DNA of 64,000 nt from JAUIIK01 sp041390865. Its GTDB lineage: Bacteria; Chloroflexota; Chloroflexia; Thermomicrobiales; CFX8. Positions 36,731 to 45,963 of this stretch are shown piece by piece. The stretch spans positions 124,001 to 188,000 of the forward strand of contig JAWKPC010000002.1 of NCBI GenBank assembly GCA_041390865.1, written 5' to 3'. Position numbers and translations under genes: made by a program. Below the pieces are notes generated by a model. The model ran no database searches. It was not told the DNA's origin and saw nothing but the letters and a program-made list of their open reading frames with translations. How positions within the stretch are numbered: position 1 is the stretch's first letter; the number at the start of each line of letters is the position of its first letter.

Positions 36731-37206
36731 TAGTCGGCTCCATCCGATAGTTCGGCCAGCACGCGATGGCGTGTGGACAGCGTCACGTCCGTCAGTACCG
36801 TCTGCCGCGCCTCGCCGGTGCTCAGGTCGACAACCAGAGGACCAAGGAGATTCGCCGTCAGATTCCCGTCATCATCAACATTGAGCGTCGCCAGAGCCAA
36901 CACGTCGTCTCGCACGCCGACTCCGTACTGGCGCAGCATTCGCGTATCCTCGTTGTTGAACCGCAGCAGGCCGCCCGGGGCGGCGTACTCGATCGGGGAA
37001 ACGAAGAACATCCGGTCAGGATCATCAATAGAGGTCAGCAGGCCGACCGGCTCCCTATCGAACGCGCCTCGCAGCTCGAAATTCTTCCACTGTGCGCAAC
37101 CGATGAGGCCGGACGCAAAAGAGACCCGAGCGATGACCGGAGGCAACATCTCGTTGGTGCTGATTGCGGCTTCGGGAGTTGCTTCTTGTGTCGTGAGCAT
37201 ATCCAT
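36730..37206 (-). CDS. fliW: Flagellar assembly factor FliW
   Basis: 158 residues of the FliW family: VIARVSFASGLIGCAQWKNF, GLLTSIDDPDRMFFVSPIEY, DDVLALATLNVDDDGNLTAN-LLGPLVVD. FliW is freed when flagellin is exported and then sequesters CsrA. A strong AGGAGGAT lies upstream; the ATG at 37200 is an alternative. It lies between flgL and csrA in one operon. Confidence 0.92.
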   Translation of the reverse strand: MDMLTTQEATPEAAISTNEMLPPVIARVSFASGLIGCAQWKNFELRGAFDREPVGLLTSIDDPDRMFFVSPIEYAAPGGLLRFNNEDTRMLRQYGVGVRDDVLALATLNVDDDGNLTANLLGPLVVDLSTGEARQTVLTDVTLSTRHRVLAELSDGAD

Positions 37207-37227
37207 ACGTTCGCGATCCTCCTGGTG

Positions 37228-38100
37228 TTAGCGCAAGAAATCGAGCAGGCTTGGCTGCATGATGCGTGCCCCCGCCTGAAGCGAGGCGTTGTAAACGGTT
37301 TCCTCGGAGTTGAACCGGACGATCGCTTCGACCATGTCGATTTCCTCGTCCTGGCTGCGAAGGTGGGCCAGGCTGACCTGTGACGCCTCCAGCCGGTCCT
37401 GCTGGGTCTCGATCCGGTTCGTCCGTGCACCGACGATCGATCCCTGGGCGAGCAATTCATCCTGAGCGGCGTCGATATCCGCGATGCGTCCCCGGATAGC
37501 CGGACCGTCATTGGAGCGTAAATCGTTGGCCAGGTCGGTCAGAACCTGCATCGAACTCGCGAAGACATCCGGCCCAGCCGAGTTGATCTGGATCTTCACG
37601 CCGTCGTTGATCTCGCGTTCGATGCCATTGAGATCTCCCTGGAACGTCGGTGGTGCACCAGCGGCATAGGCCGGGGTATCCGTCAGACGCCCGGAGAAGA
37701 GGTAGCTCCCGTTGAACTTGCTGTTCGCTGCGTCGATCACCTGTGCGAGCAACTGGTCGATCTCGGCCGCGATCGCTTCGCGTTCCTCCTGCGGCAGCAC
37801 GTCGTTGCCGCCGGACACCGCCAGCTCGCGGGCCCGCTGGACGGCGTCTCCGGCCGACTGGATCGCCGCGTCGGTCGCGTTCAACCAGGCGACGGCGTTG
37901 TCGGCGTTGCGCCGGTACTGCTCGACTCTGGACTCCGAGGAACGCAGGTCCATGATCCTCGCGACGGCGGTCGGGTTCTCCGAAGCCTTGCTATAGCGCT
38001 GCCCGGTTGAAATCTGGTTCTGGGCGTGCTCGAGCCGGCTGAGATTACCCTGGATGTTCGACAGAACGTTCGACACGATCATGTTATGAGTGACGCGCAT
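37228..38100 (-). CDS. flgL: Flagellar hook-filament junction protein FlgL
   Basis: 290 residues with flagellin-like ends: MRVTHNMIVSNVLSNIQGNL ... SRLEHAQNQISTGQRYSKAS at the N-terminus and QVSLAHLRSQDEEIDMVEAI ... VYNASLQAGARIMQPSLLDFL at the C-terminus. FlgL (HAP3) joins the hook-cap region to the filament. It is 10 bp downstream of flgK. Export should need the FlgN-like chaperone at 16990. Confidence 0.92.
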   Translation of the reverse strand: MRVTHNMIVSNVLSNIQGNLSRLEHAQNQISTGQRYSKASENPTAVARIMDLRSSESRVEQYRRNADNAVAWLNATDAAIQSAGDAVQRARELAVSGGNDVLPQEEREAIAAEIDQLLAQVIDAANSKFNGSYLFSGRLTDTPAYAAGAPPTFQGDLNGIEREINDGVKIQINSAGPDVFASSMQVLTDLANDLRSNDGPAIRGRIADIDAAQDELLAQGSIVGARTNRIETQQDRLEASQVSLAHLRSQDEEIDMVEAIVRFNSEETVYNASLQAGARIMQPSLLDFLR

Positions 38101-38110
38101 CCCTATCTCC

Positions 38111-39523
38111 CTACCGTCCCACGAGGCCCATGCGGTTGATAATCGTGTCGAGCGCCTCGTCGGCGGCGGTCAACGCCCGGGCGGCGGCTTCGTACGCATG
38201 CTGGTACTTGACCAGGTTGGCGACTTCCTCATCGAGAGATACGCCGGAAACCGACTCCCGCTGGGCCGCAAGGTAGCTGACGAACGCGCCCTGGTTCGCG
38301 GCCGCATCGGTCGCCCGGCGAGCGTCGCTGCCGATCCCGGCAACGAGCAGGCCGTAGTGTTCGTTGAACGTCGTCGTCCCGCCATTGGTCGACTTCGCGG
38401 TTGCAAGGTTGGCGATCACCAGCGCGTTGCTGTTGTCGCCCGGCTGGCCGGGGTTCTGGGCCGCACCAACGAGGGCCGGGTCGCTGACGAGCGCCGGGTT
38501 GACGCCGTAGGTTCCAGCAGTCAGAACGAAGAAGTCTCGCCCCGGCGGCGGCCCGGCCGGATCGGTCAGGCCATACCCTGCCTGATGGATCGTGTTGACG
38601 CCCGCCGTCAGGCCGTTAAAGAAGCTGTTGAAATCGGACTGGATGTCGGGAATCGTCGTGTTGTTCATCGTCTGAAGCGCGCCCAGCTCGCTCTGAGGCA
38701 GCGCCACCGCCGCCAGATCGGATGACCAGACGATATTGACGTTGCCGCCTCCGGCAGCCTGGGTCTGGAGAGGGTCGGTCGTGAAGCCGCTGACCAGCGC
38801 CCGGCCGTCGAGCATGATGTCGACCGTGCCGTCGGCCTGATAGGTGGCGCTTGCCCCGGTCATTCGGGACAGGTCATCGATCATCATGTCCCGGCGATCC
38901 ATGAGATCGTTCGGGGTCTGTCCGATGCCGACGAGCTTCCGGATATCGCGATTGAGATCGGCGATCTCCTGGGCCATGTCGTTGACATCCGAGACGACGA
39001 AATCGATCTCGGTCGCGGCGTCCGTTCGTAGTTCGGAGAGCTGGGTCATCGTCCGGTTCATCGAATCCGCGATCCGGGCGCCCTCCTCGAGAACGACCGT
39101 CCGGGCCGAGAGATCCGACGGATCGAGCGACAGGTCGCTCCAGGCGTTCCAGAAACGATCGAGCTGGCCGGCGAATTCGTTCGGCGACGGTTCGTTGATC
39201 AGCGATTCGATGCGGTTGTAGTAACGGACAGCCGTTTCATGGTTGCCGAGCTCTCCTGACGCGGTGCGGACCTGGCGGTCGGCAAAGAAATCGCGAGCAC
39301 GCGTGATGCCGTCGATGTTGACTCCGGTGCCGATCTGGATCGGCTGGGGAATCCGATACATCGCCGGCTTGGTATAGGGATCGGATGCCGAAAGCTCGAC
39401 CCGCTGCCGCGAGTATCCCGGAGTGTTGGCGTTGGCGATGTTGTGGGTGGTCGTATCGAGTGCCAGCTGCATGGCGTTGATCGCCCGCATAGCCGTTTCG
39501 ATACCGGTGAATGTCGACCGCAC
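38111..39523 (-). CDS. flgK: Flagellar hook-associated protein FlgK
   Basis: 470 residues from a GTG with GGAGAG upstream. The N-terminus (FTGIETAMRAINAMQLALDT, HNIANANTPGYSRQRVEL) and C-terminus (GVSLDEEVANLVKYQHAYEA, ALTAADEALDTIINRMGLVG) are typical of FlgK (HAP1). It is shorter than E. coli FlgK, with a reduced central domain. It heads the flgK-flgL-fliW-csrA operon under the sigma-28-type promoter at 39578-39604. Confidence 0.93.
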   Translation of the reverse strand: MRSTFTGIETAMRAINAMQLALDTTTHNIANANTPGYSRQRVELSASDPYTKPAMYRIPQPIQIGTGVNIDGITRARDFFADRQVRTASGELGNHETAVRYYNRIESLINEPSPNEFAGQLDRFWNAWSDLSLDPSDLSARTVVLEEGARIADSMNRTMTQLSELRTDAATEIDFVVSDVNDMAQEIADLNRDIRKLVGIGQTPNDLMDRRDMMIDDLSRMTGASATYQADGTVDIMLDGRALVSGFTTDPLQTQAAGGGNVNIVWSSDLAAVALPQSELGALQTMNNTTIPDIQSDFNSFFNGLTAGVNTIHQAGYGLTDPAGPPPGRDFFVLTAGTYGVNPALVSDPALVGAAQNPGQPGDNSNALVIANLATAKSTNGGTTTFNEHYGLLVAGIGSDARRATDAAANQGAFVSYLAAQRESVSGVSLDEEVANLVKYQHAYEAAARALTAADEALDTIINRMGLVGR

Positions 39524-39577
39524 AGATGCTCTCCATCGTCTATCTGTCGCGCCTGATCCTTCAGGCGTTCTTTCAAA

Positions 39578-39604
39578 CTATCGACTGTTTCCATGAGGGC
39601 TTTA
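39578..39604 (-). promoter_or_regulatory. Sigma-28 (FliA) promoter for flgK operon
   Basis: On the minus strand TAAA (39604-39601), 15 bp, then GTCGATAG (39585-39578), 55 bp upstream of the flgK GTG. Spacing and -10 octamer are identical to the promoter of flgM at 16530. Confidence 0.7.
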
Positions 39605-39738
39605 GCCCGTGGCACGCATCGACGACGAGACGCGGGATCGGCGCATGCCGTTGCCAGTTGACAGCCCCGAGATCCGGCTCCTATCCTGCGAGCGGTCATC
39701 CGGGTTAATCAGTACAGAGAAGAGAAAGCTGGTATCGA

Positions 39739-40713
39739 ATGGTCATCGATCTCCATAGCCACTTCGTGCCGCTCGACGCAGCGAACGGCGCGGACGTCGG
39801 CATCACGCTGGAACGGCTGGACGGCGGCGAGGTTCGATTCAGCACCGCACACAGCGGAATGTCCCTGGAAGGCCACCTCTTCGATCTCGACCGGCAAATT
39901 GGAGACATGCAGCGGCAGCGGCTCGACCGGAGGATGCTCGTCATCCCACCGTTCTGCTTCCAGTACGAACTGCCTTCGGATGGCGGGGTCCGCTGGGCTC
40001 GCACACTGAATGACGGCACGATCCGGGCAGCGGCAACGAATCCGGAAGCCTTCGTCGCCTTCGGCACATTACCGATGCAGGACATCTCGGCTGCTCTGGA
40101 GGAGATGGAGAGGATCGCCACCGATCTCCAGATGCCAGGGATCGAGATCGGCAGCAACATCAATGGCATCGAACTGGACGATGATTCGCTGGAGCCATTC
40201 TGGGAACGAGCGAACGCCCTGAGGTTGATTGTCCTGATTCATCCCCACTACATCATCGGTCCCGACCGGCTCGACGGCTACTATCTGCGGAACCTGCTCG
40301 GCAACCCGTTCGACACCGCCATCGCTGCGACCCGGCTGATTCTCGGCGGGGTGCTGGACCGGCATCCCAACCTGCGGATCATCCTCTCCCATGGCGGGGG
40401 AGCCTTCCCGGGAATCCTCGGGCGAGTGCTCCATGGCCACGGCGTGCGCCCCGAGGCCAGGCTGCACGTCGATGATCCGATGGCGGTGGCACGTCGCCTC
40501 TTCTACGACACGATCGTCTTCGAACCGCAGATGCTGCGCTATCTGGTCGATGCCTTCGGGGCCAGCCAGATCATCCTGGGAACCGACTATCCCTTCGACA
40601 TGGGCGAGGAAGATCCGGTCGCCTTCGTTGAGGAGTCTGAACTAAGCCAGGAGGACATCCAGACCATTCTTACCAATGGAGACCGGCTCATCGAATCCGA
40701 CCTGGCAGAGTAG
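39739..40713 (+). CDS. Amidohydrolase_2 (ACMSD-like) metal-dependent hydrolase
   Basis: 324 residues. The N-terminal metal site is VIDLHSHFVP (HxH). Later His residues are in LIVLIHPHYIIG and LRIILSHGGGAFPGILG, and the Asp is in IILGTDYPFDMG. This is the aminocarboxymuconate-semialdehyde decarboxylase/amidohydrolase_2 pattern, which covers decarboxylases and lactone hydrolases. The substrate is unknown. It is divergent from flgK with 215 bp between them. Confidence 0.85.
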   Translation: MVIDLHSHFVPLDAANGADVGITLERLDGGEVRFSTAHSGMSLEGHLFDLDRQIGDMQRQRLDRRMLVIPPFCFQYELPSDGGVRWARTLNDGTIRAAATNPEAFVAFGTLPMQDISAALEEMERIATDLQMPGIEIGSNINGIELDDDSLEPFWERANALRLIVLIHPHYIIGPDRLDGYYLRNLLGNPFDTAIAATRLILGGVLDRHPNLRIILSHGGGAFPGILGRVLHGHGVRPEARLHVDDPMAVARRLFYDTIVFEPQMLRYLVDAFGASQIILGTDYPFDMGEEDPVAFVEESELSQEDIQTILTNGDRLIESDLAE

Positions 40714-40780
40714 CAGCTGTACCCGGCAGCCCGGTCGTCAAACGCCTGATCGCTTCGAATTTCGCTTCCCCTCAAAGTGA

Positions 40781-41686
40781 TTACCGGATAATCCCTCCGG
40801 ACAAGGGCTCGAGGTTTACCAGCCGGGTCGCTGAATCCGTGTCATGCGACGGCAGGTAAACGGTCGGCTTCGTACGGGCAAGATCGCGGATCTTCGCGTG
40901 CGTCGCACTCGCCGAGCGGTCGTCCGGGGCAACGCCATCGACGATTCCGTCGAGCAGGAGTTGCTGGTTGTAGGACGTATCGCCGGCCAGGAAGTAGCGG
41001 ATCGATTCGTCTTCGACGACGACCGAGATGTGGTGAGGGGTGTGCCCAGGGGTCGGGACAACTGAGACGGTTTCGTCATCGGTCAGTGGCAGGCTTGCCG
41101 GGAACGGTCCATAAGGCCGCGATTCGAGGTCGATCAGCGTCGGGTCGAGCCAATCAGGTTGATGCTGTGGCAGGTAGCCTCGCAACTTCCCCTGGAGGCC
41201 GCTTGCCCGCTCGAATTCGGAACGGTTGATGACGATCTCGCTATCGGGAAAGTGGTGAAGTCCACCGGCATGGTCGGTGTGCAGATGGGTCAGCACGACT
41301 TTCTGCACATCTCGTGGAGAGAAACCGCGCTTTTCGAGTTGCGGACCGATCTCCTGGTCCGGCTCAACCCGCAGTTCGAGGCCGCGACGATAGTAGGGAT
41401 GCCAGCTCGGGAAGTACTCCGGATCCGATGTCCTCGCCGTTTCGCCCGTATCGACCAGAATCGGCCCCTCGGGATGTTCGATCAGCCAGGCATAGATGGG
41501 AAGCCAGGCACTCCATTGCCGGCCGGCGAAGGTATTGACCAGGCGCCGGACGCCGGAGCCCTTGCCGTGAACCTGGTTCTGACGAACCCGCACCGCGCCA
41601 GTTTGAATTGCGTGGACGGTGGTCTGCCGGTTGATCGTGCGCTGCCCGGCGCTGGTTTGGTTGCGATCTGCTGTCACTGTCGACAT
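40781..41686 (-). CDS. N-acyl homoserine lactonase-like MBL-fold hydrolase
   Basis: 301 residues from ATG 41686, with GAGAGGAC upstream (a GTG at 41704 is less likely). The zinc motif is VVLTHLHTDHAGGLHHFP (HxHxDH), with later ligands in TPGHTPHHISVVV, FLAGDTSYNQQLLLDG and VYLPSHD. It resembles AiiA/AttM-type quorum-quenching lactonases, though the true substrate could be another lactone. It lies 96 bp downstream of a Crp-type regulator on the same strand. Confidence 0.82.
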   Translation of the reverse strand: MSTVTADRNQTSAGQRTINRQTTVHAIQTGAVRVRQNQVHGKGSGVRRLVNTFAGRQWSAWLPIYAWLIEHPEGPILVDTGETARTSDPEYFPSWHPYYRRGLELRVEPDQEIGPQLEKRGFSPRDVQKVVLTHLHTDHAGGLHHFPDSEIVINRSEFERASGLQGKLRGYLPQHQPDWLDPTLIDLESRPYGPFPASLPLTDDETVSVVPTPGHTPHHISVVVEDESIRYFLAGDTSYNQQLLLDGIVDGVAPDDRSASATHAKIRDLARTKPTVYLPSHDTDSATRLVNLEPLSGGIIR

Positions 41687-41786
41687 GATGGTCTGTCCTC
41701 TCACGTGCCGGATGGCCCGGCGCTCATCGTTCTATTACCAGCATGTGAGAAGATCGCTGATGAATCAGCTACTGGAATTACACCGC

Positions 41787-41804
41787 TGTGTCACAAAAGT
41801 CACA
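41787..41804. promoter_or_regulatory. Possible Crp/Fnr-type operator
   Basis: TGTGTCACAAAAGTCACA has TGTG and CACA at its ends around a 10-base centre. It covers the end of the crp-like gene and lies ~100 bp upstream of the lactonase start. The symmetry is imperfect and the spacing differs from the E. coli CRP site. Confidence 0.25.
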
Positions 41805-42483
41805 CGCCCCGGCTCCAGGCCTCGTCCAGCAGACGGTCGGGGTCGAGGATAGTTATGCCCGCAGAAGAACTACCGACAAGCCCGGCATCACGTAGTTCAC
41901 CCAGTGATCGAGCTACGACAGCCCGAACCGAACCAACGGCAGCGGCCAGATCCTGCTGGGTAACCGAAGCGACGAGTGGGCGGGAGTTGCTCGAAGCAGC
42001 CAGGTCAAGGAGATGCCGCGCCACACGCTGGCGGACAGTACCGAAGGTGTTTCCCGCAAGTGCTTCAAGCGTGTCATAGAGACGACGCGTTACTTCCGTT
42101 GCGAATAGCCATCCGATCTCGGGTTCCGTCCTGGCCAGAGACCGCAGGAGCTCGACAGGAAACGCCAGCACCTGAGCATCGCTAATGATCTCGACGTCAA
42201 CGGGAGCCGGACCGCCAACAATCGTCGGAATTCCGAGAACATCGCCCGAGCGTGCATAGCGGACGGTTACCTCCCGTCCCCGTTCCGCCGTCATATAGAC
42301 GCGAATGAGACCAGAGACGACGAGGACGCAACGGGACTGCCCGGCTTCCTGGTAGATCACTCCTCCTGCTGGCGCGTCCAGAGGCGTGGCGATGGCAAGC
42401 ACATGATCCAGAGCCCGTTCAGGGAATTTCGCGAACAGACTGCGTGAAAGCGCCTTGCTCATAGCCTCACGGTCGATACTCAC
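41800..42483 (-). CDS. Crp/Fnr family transcriptional regulator
   Basis: 227 residues. The cyclic-nucleotide-binding-like sensor domain covers about 15-130 (GGVIYQEAGQSRCVLVVSGL, REVTVRYARSGDVLGIPTIV). The dimer helix follows (TEVTRRLYDTLEALAGNTFG), then a winged helix (VRQRVARHLLDLA, VTQQDLAAAVGSVRAVVARS, LGELRDAGLVG). There is no Cys cluster for an FNR-type Fe-S centre. It probably controls the downstream lactonase gene and itself. The ligand cannot be predicted. Confidence 0.87.
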   Translation of the reverse strand: MSIDREAMSKALSRSLFAKFPERALDHVLAIATPLDAPAGGVIYQEAGQSRCVLVVSGLIRVYMTAERGREVTVRYARSGDVLGIPTIVGGPAPVDVEIISDAQVLAFPVELLRSLARTEPEIGWLFATEVTRRLYDTLEALAGNTFGTVRQRVARHLLDLAASSNSRPLVASVTQQDLAAAVGSVRAVVARSLGELRDAGLVGSSSAGITILDPDRLLDEAWSRGV

Positions 42484-42515
42484 GGCAGCCTTCGCTCACC
42501 AGGTGCATCCATCGC

Positions 42516-44555
42516 TCAGGAGCCCAGCACTTCATCCAGAAATGCCAGTATGTCGGTTGATTCGGCGATCTGTTTCGCGACCGGTTTCCCGTGGCCGTGG
42601 CCGGCGCGGGTTTCGACCCGGAGGAGGACCGGCGCATCGCCGCCCTGGGCAGCCTGGAGGGCGGCTGTGAACTTGCGGGCGTGGCCGGGCACGACCCGAT
42701 CGTCCGTGTCGGCGGTTGTAATCAGGGTCGGCGGGTAGGCCGTGCCGGGTTTCAGGTTGTGGAGCGGCGAGTAGGCGTACATGAAGGAGAAGTGGTCGGG
42801 ATTCGTCTCGGCGTTGCCGTACTCTCCGGTCCAGAAATGACCGGCGCTCCACTTGTGAAAGCGCAGCATGTCCGTGACCGGGACCTCGCAGATGACGGCG
42901 CCGTAGAGATCGGGTCGCTGGGCCACGCAGGCTGCGACGAGGAGGCCGCCGTTGCTCCGGCCGTTGATGACCATCTTCTCGCGACTGGTGTAGCCCTCGC
43001 CGATCAGATGCTCGGCACAGGCGATGAAGTCGTCGAAGACGTTCTGTTTTCGGTCGAGCATCCCGGCTTCATGCCATTCCTCGCCGAACTCTCCGCCTCC
43101 GCGCAGGATGCCGAGCGCGTAGACGCCGCCGCGCTCCAACCAGGCCAGCGGACGTACTTCGAAGTGCGGGCCCATCGAGATATTGAAACCGCCGTAGGCA
43201 TGGAGCAGGGCCGGAGCCGATCCGTCGAGCACCAGATCCTTCCGGTGGGCGACGAAGAGCGGTACCTGCGTTCCATCCTTCGATACGGCAACCAGTTGAC
43301 GGGTGACGTATGCGTCGGCGTCGAAGTCGATCTGCGGCTCCGTTAGCGCCTCGGGCTGCAGATCCGGCAGCTGGACCCGATAGGGAGTCGATGGCCGCAG
43401 GAACGACGAGAACGCGACGAACAGCTCGCCTTCGCCGGGCTTTCCCCAGATGACGTCGAGTGAGAAGATGTCATCCGCCTCGGGCTCGATTTCACCGACG
43501 CATTCACCCTCGCGCGTGAATGCGTGGAGCCGCTGCCGGGCATGGCGCCGCACGCTGGCCACCAGATGCTCGCCGGCGGCGAGGACGAACTCGATCGTGC
43601 CGTCCTCGAACTGTGGCATGACCTCGCGCCAGTTTTCGCTTCCCGGATTGTCGAGGTCTATCGCGATGACTCGACCCCGCGGAGCTTCGTGGGTCGTGAA
43701 GATCAGAAACGTCTCGCCAACGCTGTCAATGAACCGGTATTCAGCGTCGGCATCGTCCAGGAGCCGGACGAAATCTCCGTCGCTATCGAGCGGGCGGTAG
43801 TAGATCCGGGTCTCTGCATCGGTGCCGACCATGCTGGTCAGGACGAGGTAACGGTCATCCGCAGTGATCTCGGCGACGAAGCGCAATTCCTTGAAATCTG
43901 GACGCTCGTAGACGATCGGATCGCCGGCTGGATCGGTGTCGAGTTCATGCCAGCAGATCCGGCTGTAGTGGTTCTGGTCCCCGGCCGGGACCGTGCCCGG
44001 CTCGGGCAGCCGGTTGTAGTAGAAGCCGCTGCCGTCCGGGTGCCAGGCGATTTGATGGAACTTGGTCCAGCGAATTGTCTCTGGCAGATCCTCGCCGGTT
44101 TCGACGTTGCGGATCCGGATCTCCTGCCAGTCACTGCCGGCTTCCGAGGTCGCGTAGGCGAGCCAGGTTCCGTCATCGTTTGGCGTCGCGTTGGTCAGCG
44201 CGACGGTACCGTCGTCGCTGAACCCGTTCGGGTCGATCAGCACCCGTCGCTCGCCATCCAGACCCTTCCGGACGCAATAGACAGACTGGTTCTGGAGGCC
44301 ATCGTTGTGGGAGAAGAAGTAGGAATCCCCGGCTTTGATCGGGATCGATTGCCGGGGAAAGTTCCAGAGCGCGGTCAGCCGTTCGCGGATCGCCTCGCGT
44401 GATTCAACCTCAGCCAGGAATCCCTGAGTGAAGCGGTTTTGCGCCGCCACCCACCCGGCGGTCTCGTCGTTGTCCTCCTCCAGCCAGCGGTATGGATCGG
44501 CGACCTTGGTGCCGTGGTAGTCCTCGATGACGTCAACGGTGCGGGTTTGGACCAT
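42516..44555 (-). CDS. Prolyl oligopeptidase (S9A)
   Basis: 679 residues from ATG 44555, with GGAG 7 bp upstream. The same frame is open for a further 860 bp upstream, but that part encodes the end of the Fn3 protein in mixed frames. The N-terminus is typical (VIEDYHGTKVADPYRWLEED), then a seven-bladed propeller, then the hydrolase: S534 in NGRSNGGLLVAAC, Asp in TADTDDRVVPGHARKF, His in VETRAGHGHGKPVAKQI. It cleaves after Pro in short peptides. There is no signal peptide. Confidence 0.9.
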   Translation of the reverse strand: MVQTRTVDVIEDYHGTKVADPYRWLEEDNDETAGWVAAQNRFTQGFLAEVESREAIRERLTALWNFPRQSIPIKAGDSYFFSHNDGLQNQSVYCVRKGLDGERRVLIDPNGFSDDGTVALTNATPNDDGTWLAYATSEAGSDWQEIRIRNVETGEDLPETIRWTKFHQIAWHPDGSGFYYNRLPEPGTVPAGDQNHYSRICWHELDTDPAGDPIVYERPDFKELRFVAEITADDRYLVLTSMVGTDAETRIYYRPLDSDGDFVRLLDDADAEYRFIDSVGETFLIFTTHEAPRGRVIAIDLDNPGSENWREVMPQFEDGTIEFVLAAGEHLVASVRRHARQRLHAFTREGECVGEIEPEADDIFSLDVIWGKPGEGELFVAFSSFLRPSTPYRVQLPDLQPEALTEPQIDFDADAYVTRQLVAVSKDGTQVPLFVAHRKDLVLDGSAPALLHAYGGFNISMGPHFEVRPLAWLERGGVYALGILRGGGEFGEEWHEAGMLDRKQNVFDDFIACAEHLIGEGYTSREKMVINGRSNGGLLVAACVAQRPDLYGAVICEVPVTDMLRFHKWSAGHFWTGEYGNAETNPDHFSFMYAYSPLHNLKPGTAYPPTLITTADTDDRVVPGHARKFTAALQAAQGGDAPVLLRVETRAGHGHGKPVAKQIAESTDILAFLDEVLGS

Positions 44556-44615
44556 CGGCCAGCTCCAGTTCTCCGACGACGAAGTCGCGCATTCGGGCGA
44601 TGATACCTTAGACGA

Positions 44616-44649
44616 CAAACGCCCCCAGGGAGTTTCCTCTCTGGGGCGC
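44616..44649 (-). terminator. Terminator after the Fn3 secreted protein
   Basis: On the minus strand CGCCCCAG pairs with CTGGGGGCG across an AGAGGAAACTCC-type loop, followed by TTTGTCGTC. It begins 25 bp after the stop at 44674 and sits before the prolyl oligopeptidase start. Confidence 0.65.
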
Positions 44650-45045
44650 GACATCGCAAGTTGCTCGCGAAGGTTACTGGAATTCGGCGGGGATGTTAGC
44701 CCGCGCCACTTCCGGAAGCTGTGACTCGAATACCTGGACCGAGCCCGTAGTGTTGTAGCGGAAGTAGGCGAAGGTCGATCGGTCTCCCCCGTAACGACGA
44801 GCATCCAGCCCGTCCCATCAGCGCCGACGTGCAGGAGATAGTTGTAGCTGTCCAGCGGCGTATTGCGCAGCGTCGTCGTCCCGTTCAGGTTCACCTGATA
44901 GACTTCGCCGCCGATGTGATACTGCCACAGATCGTCGCCGTCGCTCGGCTGGTAGCCCCAGAGCAGCCGGGTCCAGCCCTGAGCGACATCCCACTCCACG
45001 ACTCTAGTCACGTCACTGGTGTTCTGGATGAGGTCAACAAAGAGC

Positions 45046-45963
45046 GACCGTACGCTGTACTGCCAGACGCAGTTCAGATTCGCGTCACAGGCCGCGACGG
45101 TCCAGTGCAGGTTCGTAGCCTGGTTGTCCGGGGCAAGCGAGGGGGATATCCATGGGAAAGGTGTCGACCCCCGCGCCCAAGACTGAGGATTTGTACCACG
45201 CGCCGGTCTCATTCTCGCAGTTGGCGCCCGGCTCGGCCACACAGATGATGTAACGCTCAGCGCCCTGGACCAGGTTCCACTTGAATGTGAAGCGCGCCGG
45301 GTCGTTCGGATCGACGAACTCGTCCACCAGCGCCGGCGGCCCAAATTGGGGCGAGATCGTGCGGTCAATTGTGACGGTGCGCGTTTGCTCCTGCCAGACA
45401 CAGTCGTTGCTCTCATCGCAAGCAGCTACCGTCCACTCGACCACCTTGAGGATGGGATCTGGTGTATAGACCGCCCAGGTTGTTGTCGTTGAGTCTAGAT
45501 AGGCGGTCCAGGTGGTCTGGTTGTAGGGGCAGCTGTCACCGGCGTTGTAGGCGAGGCAGACGCGGTAGCTGGCCGCGCCGTCGACCGGATTCCAGGACAG
45601 CGTCACCGGCGAGGCGTCAGTCTCGTAACCGTCGGCTGGGCTGGCGAGAACCGGCGGCGTGAGCGCATCCGGCGCAAGCTCGACCGTGAACGAACGGAAG
45701 TTGTACTGCCAGACGCAGTTGAGTTCCGCGTCGCAGGCCGCCGCCGACCAGTTGAGGTTCGTGTTCTGGCCATCGGGTGCCAGGAAGGCCGGAATCGTCA
45801 ACGGATAGGTGCTGACACCGGGGCCGAGCACCGACGACTTGTAGTAGTTGCCGGTCTCGTACTCGCAGTTCGCCCCCGGCTCGGCGGCGCAGACGACGTA
45901 GCGTTCCGCACCCTGCACCAGATCCCAGCTGAAGGTGAATCGACGGGGATCGTTCGGGTCGAC
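45046..45963 (-). repeat. Duplicated ~90-residue Cys-containing Fn3-like unit
   Basis: Two copies, about 45690-45963 and 45046-45318, encode nearly the same sequence (VDPNDPxRFTF.W.LVQGAE, RYxxCxAEPGANCExETG, YKSSVLG.GV, AACDAxLNCVWQY). They are separated by a different Fn3-like domain. A recent internal duplication is the simplest explanation. Boundaries are approximate. Confidence 0.65.

Noticed and set aside
42516..45416. A single 966-codon open frame reading as a prolyl oligopeptidase with a long N-terminal extension
   Set aside because: The extension is the frameshifted C-terminal part of the neighbouring Fn3 protein plus out-of-frame sequence. The peptidase has its own ATG and ribosome site at 44555, and a terminator lies between.
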